A stretch of DNA of 64,000 nucleotides from Desarmillaria ectypa. Lineage: Eukaryota; Basidiomycota; Agaricomycetes; Agaricales; Physalacriaceae. Positions 58,692 through 64,000 of this stretch are shown one piece after another; position 1 is the first letter of the stretch, and each line of letters starts with the position of its first letter. The position numbers were made by a program, and so were the translations under genes. The notes beneath the pieces are model-generated. The model saw nothing but the letters and a program-made list of their open reading frames with translations, searched no databases and was not told where the DNA came from. The DNA lies in NCBI GenBank assembly GCA_030407005.1, contig JAUDYN010000008.1:558001-622000 (forward strand), read 5' to 3'.

Positions 58692-59275
58692 TGTTAGGTA
58701 TCTGCCGAAATCGGGATATGAGAGTGAGGGGCGACAAGGGATGATCGAAGCGAGGTAGGATATGTTATAAAGATGTATGTCGTTAGGGAATAGAATGGAT
58801 TCCGGCAAGGGTTCGTAAGGAGACCTGAGAGGTCCGGTTTGCGAGGTAAAGGGGTCAGTAAGTGCGAAGAAATTACTGTAGGAAGCAGCCGGTGAGCGCG
58901 GAGCTATTACAGGCTGTAGGTGAAGACAAGCGCTAGGCGTAGTCTTCGGATGGGTGTCGGAAAGCGCTTGGCGTATCCAACGAGTTGTTCAGCAAGCGCT
59001 AGGCGTAACCGATCAGATGCTTAGTTCACACAATGAAGTGGAGTTGAAGATGGGTAGATTGATTTTTTTATTTTACAATGTTACAGACGGTATTTATATA
59101 TTAAAGGGCTCGAGTCATGAATGTTCTACAATGTTCTATTATATTCTAGTATGAGCAAGAAGAATAGAGAAAGTAAGAGAAAATTATGTGTGAATCACTG
59201 CTAGGACCGAGAAGGCCGAGTGTAGGCATGCGTTGACTCATGCACCGAGTTTACGGATACGCGATATCCATAACA
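58692..59275. mobile_element. Solo LTR of a retrotransposon (Copia-like ends)
   Basis: A 584-bp element that starts TGTTA and ends TAACA, the perfect inverted ends of an LTR. It is flanked by an identical 5-bp target duplication ATGTC (58687-58691 and 59276-59280). No internal retrotransposon coding region and no second LTR lie nearby, so it is a solo LTR left by recombination between two LTRs. Inside are three copies of an AAGCGCTAGGCGTA-like motif (58926-59007), a TATA-like TATTTATATATTAAAGG at about 59091, and a GC-poor 3' part. Assignment to Ty1/Copia rests on the 5-bp duplication and the TGTTA end, and is tentative. Confidence 0.8.
58926..59007. repeat. Three short repeats within the LTR
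   Basis: CAAGCGCTAGGCGTA at 58927-58941 and 58993-59007, and the variant AAAGCGCTTGGCGTA at 58961-58975, spaced 34 and 32 bp. AGCGCT is itself palindromic. They lie upstream of the LTR TATA-like box, as enhancer repeats often do. Confidence 0.7.
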
Positions 59276-59462
59276 ATGTCGGAGGATATCGGAGCTGCTG
59301 AATCCGGGTGATTACAACGTCATTATTGCTACAATAACCTTTTACCCGGGATCTTTCTAATACCTTGTCTGGTGACCTGCAACTCTGCTCATATGATGAA
59401 GTCATCGTCCTACTACGATTTCCATGTAAGCCTTCTGTTGTTCCTGCACGTCGACTATCACT

Positions 59463-61121
59463 ATGGCTGAACAAACTAGTACAGTGCAATTGCAAGTCGT
59501 TGAGAGTGGACCGGCGCCTCAGATATGGAGTCAATACATGCGTGAAGTATACGGGGGTAGAAAAGGACCGGAAACTCTGGGAACTGTTTCTTTCAAAGAT
59601 ATTGAAGAGAAGGCAAAGGAGAGACTGAAGGATCATCCAGGTAGGACCGAAGTTCCATCCAGTTAATTCCTTGTTGAAGCGATCCGCTTGTAGACGCATT
59701 TATGTATGCGGCGGGAAACGCAGGAACAGGATCGACGCACCGGGCCAATCTAAAAGCCTTTCAGAGATACAGAATCATACCCCGTATGCTTATCAATACC
59801 ACAGTGCGAAACCTGGAGGTGAGAGATACAATTTGTAAATCTCTGCCCCGCTGGCATTGAATATGTCATATTCTAGGCGACAATACTAGGAATACGATAC
59901 CCATCTCCCTTGCTTATCGCCCCAATCGGCGTGCAGGGAATTTTCTCTGCAGAAGGGGAGCTTGCCCCCGCTCGGGCTGCCCAAAAACTTGGAATTCCCA
60001 TCATCTTAAGCACAGTCTCCTCGAGGAGCATGGAGGAAGTTGCTCGAGAGAACGGTAGTGGACACCGATGGTACCAGCTTTACTGGTCTGTCCATACCTT
60101 CCTTTCGCTGTCTATAATCCTTTTTCTTATGGCTGTCTAGGCCCAAATCTCAGGATGTAACCGTTTCGCTGCTCAGAAGAGCGAAGGCAAACGGATTTTC
60201 TGCGTTGGTGATCACTCTCGATACGATGGCTCTTGGATGGAGACCTCACGACATAGACATATCATACATGCCTCTCATCCATGGTGTAGGAATGGAATGC
60301 GGGCGTTCCGATCCAGTGTTCATGGCCAAATTCGGACTTCAGCCTATTATCGACCATCATCCCGAGTTTCCTTACGATTCCCGTGCAAAGGATAAGCTCA
60401 TCAGTGAGGGAGACCCCAAAGCTTTAGAGGAGAGCAAGCTAGGCAATGCCTGGCTGGCCGAAGTCTGTTCAGGGCAGTTTCATTCATGGGACGAACTCAA
60501 GTTTATTAGAGATAACTGGGATGGGCCCGTCGTTCTAAAGGGTATACAGAGACGAAGCGTATGTCTATTGGTTTTGAGGTTACCAGATTCTGATTGACGG
60601 AATCAATAGGATGCGGAGAAGGCCCTAGAATCTGGCATCAACGGTATAATTGTGTCAAATCATGGTCAATCCCCGCTTTTGCCCTAATAATGGCGTCAAC
60701 CCTTACATCTTTGTTACAGGTGGACGACAGTTGGACGGTGCTATTCCATCCCTGTACGCACTAGCAGAGGTCATGGATTCAGACAAGATCAAGCAAGCTC
60801 AGAAAGCAGGGAAGCTCACGGTTCTCTTCGATTCTGGCATACGCACCGGAAGCGATATCATTAAAGCGATGGCCCTTGGAGCACAGGGTGTGCTCCGTAA
60901 GTCTTTTCCCAAATTCGGCGGTTGGTACAACTAAACATGAACCAGTTGGCCGTCCTTTCCTATACGGTGCTATTCTCGCAGGGCAAGCTGGTGTGGAGCA
61001 AGTAATCAAGCACACCATGGCGGATTTGGATACTACCCTTGGACTGAGCGGATATACCAGTCTTGACGAGATTCATGGCATTGGTGAAGAACTGGTGAAG
61101 AAGATCGATTTTGAAACATGA
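59463..61121 (+). CDS. FMN-dependent 2-hydroxy-acid oxidase (lactate 2-monooxygenase-like)
   Basis: A flavoenzyme that oxidises L-2-hydroxy acids, TIM barrel with FMN. The start is MAEQTSTVQLQVVESGPAPQ. The FMN site and barrel blocks follow: FMYAAGNAGTGSTHRANLKA, YRIIPRMLINTTVRNLEATI, YPSPLLIAPIGVQGIFSAEG, IILSTVSSRSMEEVARENGS and RWYQLYWPKSQDVTVSLLRR. Next are ALVITLDTMALGWRPHDIDI, with a long insertion loop up to MECGRSDPVFMAKFG, then WDGPVVLKGIQRRSDAEKAL and the catalytic His in IIVSNHGGRQLDGAIPSLYA (split by an intron at about 60661-60719). TVLFDSGIRTGSDIIKAMAL and LGRPFLYGAILAGQAGVEQV complete the barrel. It ends LVKKIDFET. The loop after LDTMALGWR resembles lactate 2-monooxygenase more than glycolate oxidase, but activity cannot be decided. 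About 500 residues. A solo LTR ends 187 bp upstream of the start. Confidence 0.9.
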
Positions 61122-61210
61122 TGCATGATCCTTACAACGCTGGAGGAATCCGTCGATACCCAAATGTCCTTGTATTAGGCTACGATATGACGAATTGAAT
61201 AGACAACAGC

Positions 61211-63161
61211 TTAATGCGCCGATGACAGACATAACTTCCATCCACTCTCATTCCATTCCTTCTCGAATTCTTCCTCTGAAAACCGTTGAACAGCCCATGT
61301 TCTGGCCCGCAGCCGCATTGCGAACTCTTCTTCCGTGGGAACGGTTAATGCGGTGTGGATCGCATCCGCAAAACCTGCCGGCGTTTCTGCGTGGTACCCT
61401 GGAATACAGCAATAAACACTGTGAGCCAAACCAAGGGGGCAAAACACCAACCAGTTGGTAAGCCATTGAATGGGACGATAATATCTCTCAGAGGTCCCCC
61501 GGAAGCATGAGCAATGGGGATCACACCCGCAGCCTGAAGCACATGTTCACCCCGCTTTGCATAACTGAAAAAAGGAATACACACCATAAACTCCACCACA
61601 TTGATACCAAAGTGTTCATCAACCATGGTACTCAAACCGATGCTGGCCTTGGCTAACCAACCAAGCATAGCGGGGTAAGACGCATTCACGACGAACTCGA
61701 CTTGGTTCTATTTCAGGATCAATCGGTTATTGAACGTCCAGAGAAAGTGTCCGTACCTCAATCGTCAGCTCCTTAGCTAGTTCACGAAGGCTGTTAACGC
61801 GAGCAGCATCGTCCGCATTACGACTCCCGCCAATAAGAACAAGTTTGACTGAGAGGGCACCTCCGCTTTTATACTCCGGATGGCTTTCCAACAACTCGTA
61901 AAAGGCGTGAAGTTGTGTGGAATGATCTTTTTCGGGCCTGCTGACACGGTTCAAACCTAATATTAGAGGTGCGAACGAACGAACGAACCGGAATTGAGCA
62001 ACGCTGACGACAATTCGCTGACGACCCTGTAGTGTGAACTGAGCCATTTCACGCGTGTCACAGGGGGGATAGACAATTCGAGCTTTCGTCGTCCTAGAGC
62101 GAAACGGTAGCAGCAGACGGATAAGTATCAAGGGAGAGAGCGTGTGAACAGCATCAAGCAATGCATCGGAATGATTTAAGATACCATCCACATGATTCTT
62201 CGTCCAAGATGAATTGACCATAAGAAACGATGCTGTCTGCAGAGATAGTGCATAGTAATACATGAACACCCTGTAATACCTATAACGCAAGATGAGGAGA
62301 GCGAGCTGCGAATGCACTTTGAAATGGTATCTTACAATAGCTTTCCTCGACTTAAAATGGAGGAGGAAGAAATTGCACCTGAGTTGTTGTGGCCCCTAGT
62401 TCGCGTTTTGACTCGAGCTAGCATGTCGGTGCTTATTGTTGGGTAATGGATGTAAGCGCCAATGGGAATATTCCCAAGCAACGAAACGACATGGAACGTA
62501 AATGCGTATCCCATAGTGTCTGGATCAATAAAATGAGGTCTCAGGGTAGCGGTGCAGCGTGTGAAAAAAGCGTACCAATATACAGGTCGGGGATTAGAAG
62601 AGACATGGTCTCCCAAGCAAGATATATGGACCCGATACTCTGGCCCAAGAGGGTAAATCGGGGCCAAGATGAATCCTCCACCAACTTGCGAGAAGTAAGG
62701 AAAACGAAATGAATTGTAGATGGATCCAAACTTATAGCAAACCTGGTCTAAGAAAGAATAAGTACGTTTTTCCTGCCGGGCGCTCGGTCTCACACCTTGA
62801 CTTTGTCGAGAATGAGCTCTTTGGTAGCATCCGTGTCGCCGCTGTATATTACGCTCACAATATCGGGTTCTGATCGCTGTATAGACGCGATTGCTGTCCA
62901 GAGGACACGCTCTCCTCCACCACCCGCATTGCTGATCTAAGTAGAATCAGATTCTATCAGCCCATAAGCGGTATGAGACACGTACCAATATGGATGGAAA
63001 AAGCCAACTATTTGGCTCTTTGGGTGTCCTAGTTCATGCAATATCGCAGCACGCCGTTGCTTATTCGATGACCGCAATCTCGTGGCGAAGATTCTGAGCA
63101 CGATATACGGCAAAAGACATAATGGCAGCCAGAGCACTACGTGGTTCGGGCTCAAGAGCAT
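61211..63161 (-). CDS. ALG11: GDP-Man:Man3GlcNAc2-PP-dolichol alpha-1,2-mannosyltransferase
   Basis: Adds the fourth and fifth mannose to the dolichol-linked N-glycan precursor on the cytosolic face of the ER. The start at 63161 gives an N-terminal membrane anchor ([29 protein letters not shown]), then IVGFFHPY and, after an intron, [20 protein letters not shown], the ALG11 hallmark. Further blocks are [20 protein letters not shown], then a region through [125 protein letters not shown] (the EX7E motif of GT4 enzymes), [20 protein letters not shown], and a helical end finishing in WKLCLSSAH. About 500 residues, with seven or more introns. It converges on the FMN oxidase gene with 89 bp between the stops. 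Confidence 0.93.
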
Positions 63162-64000
63162 TTTGCTTGGTCAGCAAAAAGTGTTGTTTTCCTGATTCTT
63201 CCCGAAGAATGAGGTGTAACTGTCAGGCTCATGCACCAGCCACCTTCGGCAAGCACGTGGCTTCGCTGATTACCGAAGGGGCTGGAGTCTCTCGCCCCAA
63301 TGTAGGCTCGCCGTCTACCAGCACTATGTGTATGCAAGTATCACGATAGATTTATGCAATCAGCGCCAGTCGCTCCCTGTGGTGCGCATCCCCAGACCTC
63401 GCAGGTACCTCAACAAAGCCAGCATTACTTTTATAACCCGTACATGTACTATACACCAGTTGTATAGCCAGTCCTGCCAGTAGCATACCTCCATTCGCCC
63501 TTCCAAGATGATATCTTACACTTTATGCTCCACTCCACCCTATGTATTGCGATTTTTCGTCTGCGCAATAAAAAGGCCGGGTATTTGAAGTAGTACTTGT
63601 TCCGAACCAGCGGCAGTGTGTGTTGAGGTCGATCGGGCCAAATCCGAAAGCCCGAGCAAAAGTCACACGTTGCAGAGCCCCAAAATTGTCTCCGAGTTGC
63701 CCAGTCCCTTCACAAGCTAACCTTCGCCGACCAACCAAACAATGACTTTGCCAAACAACCTAGGGAATAAGGCTTGTGAACGGGACTGGCTAGCGAGTCT
63801 ACGTAACTGTCATGAGTCCAGCCAAACTGTCTGGACAGGGGCTATACTCGGCTGTAATATGGAGTGATTGGCACCTCCCTATTGGTCGGGGCACACTGTA
63901 GGGTACGTAGTAGGTAATATTTTCTTGTTCGAGACCTAATGCACATATTCAAGGACAATCAGTTCGAATGAAGAGTATATACCACTCTGAGATTTAGATT
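63162..64000. other. Upstream region of ALG11, nothing recognised
   Basis: About 840 bp to the window edge. ORFs at 63122-63349 (+) and 63523-63738 (-) have no motifs. The ALG11 promoter must be here; a divergent gene may begin beyond the window. Confidence 0.45.

Noticed and set aside
1..64000. CRISPR arrays, Shine-Dalgarno sites, operons, tRNA or rRNA genes
   Set aside because: Intron-rich fungal genes exclude the bacterial features; I saw no tRNA B-box with a matching cloverleaf and no rRNA sequence.

Overview
The window reads as nuclear DNA of a filamentous basidiomycete, most likely an agaricomycete. Genes are split by many short GT-AG introns (about 47-60 nt) and lie on both strands with short spacers. 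Several families are typical of mushroom-forming fungi: a seven-helix membrane protein of unknown function, an F-box/LRR-like protein, a phosphotransferase-fold protein and a solitary P450. The order or species cannot be fixed from sequence alone. Gene ends below come from joining exons by eye at splice sites and by family conservation. Starts are less certain than stops.

Layout, left to right. An aldo-keto reductase (+) converges on HIS1 (-), with 30 bp between stops. Then come a DGAT2 acyltransferase (+) with 13 exons, two of them microexons, and an APH/choline-kinase-like protein (+). On the minus strand follow an unknown protein broken at a poly-C run, a TGL2-like lipase, a PHO84-type phosphate transporter and a YVC1/TRP-type cation channel. 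An F-box gene (+) carries an in-frame TGA where Trp is expected. After a 2.5-kb empty stretch come the proteasome beta-6 subunit PRE7 (+) and the ER chaperone ROT1 (-).

From 32 to 46 kb there is a loose group of specialised-metabolism-like genes: a DHA1-like MFS transporter, an MCT-like MFS transporter, a 4-coumarate-CoA-ligase-like adenylating enzyme, a free-standing thioesterase-domain hydrolase and a P450, all on the minus strand. A seven-helix membrane protein (+) interrupts them. The right part holds a SUN-domain (SLP1-like) protein, a long coiled-coil protein, a type-B carboxylesterase, a solo LTR, an FMN-dependent 2-hydroxy-acid oxidase and ALG11.

The most interesting item is at 30.6-31.0 kb, between ROT1 and POA1. 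Two GT-AG intron-like segments of exactly 176 nt, 220 bp apart, each carry a conserved block that starts with TGATGA (C box) and ends with CTGA (D box) at the same offset. Both share a guide-like stretch complementary to a conserved 18S rRNA segment. I read this as a duplicated, intron-hosted C/D box snoRNA in a host with no evident coding capacity. Second is a clean 584-bp solo LTR (TGTTA...TAACA, 5-bp target duplication ATGTC) just upstream of the FMN oxidase gene.
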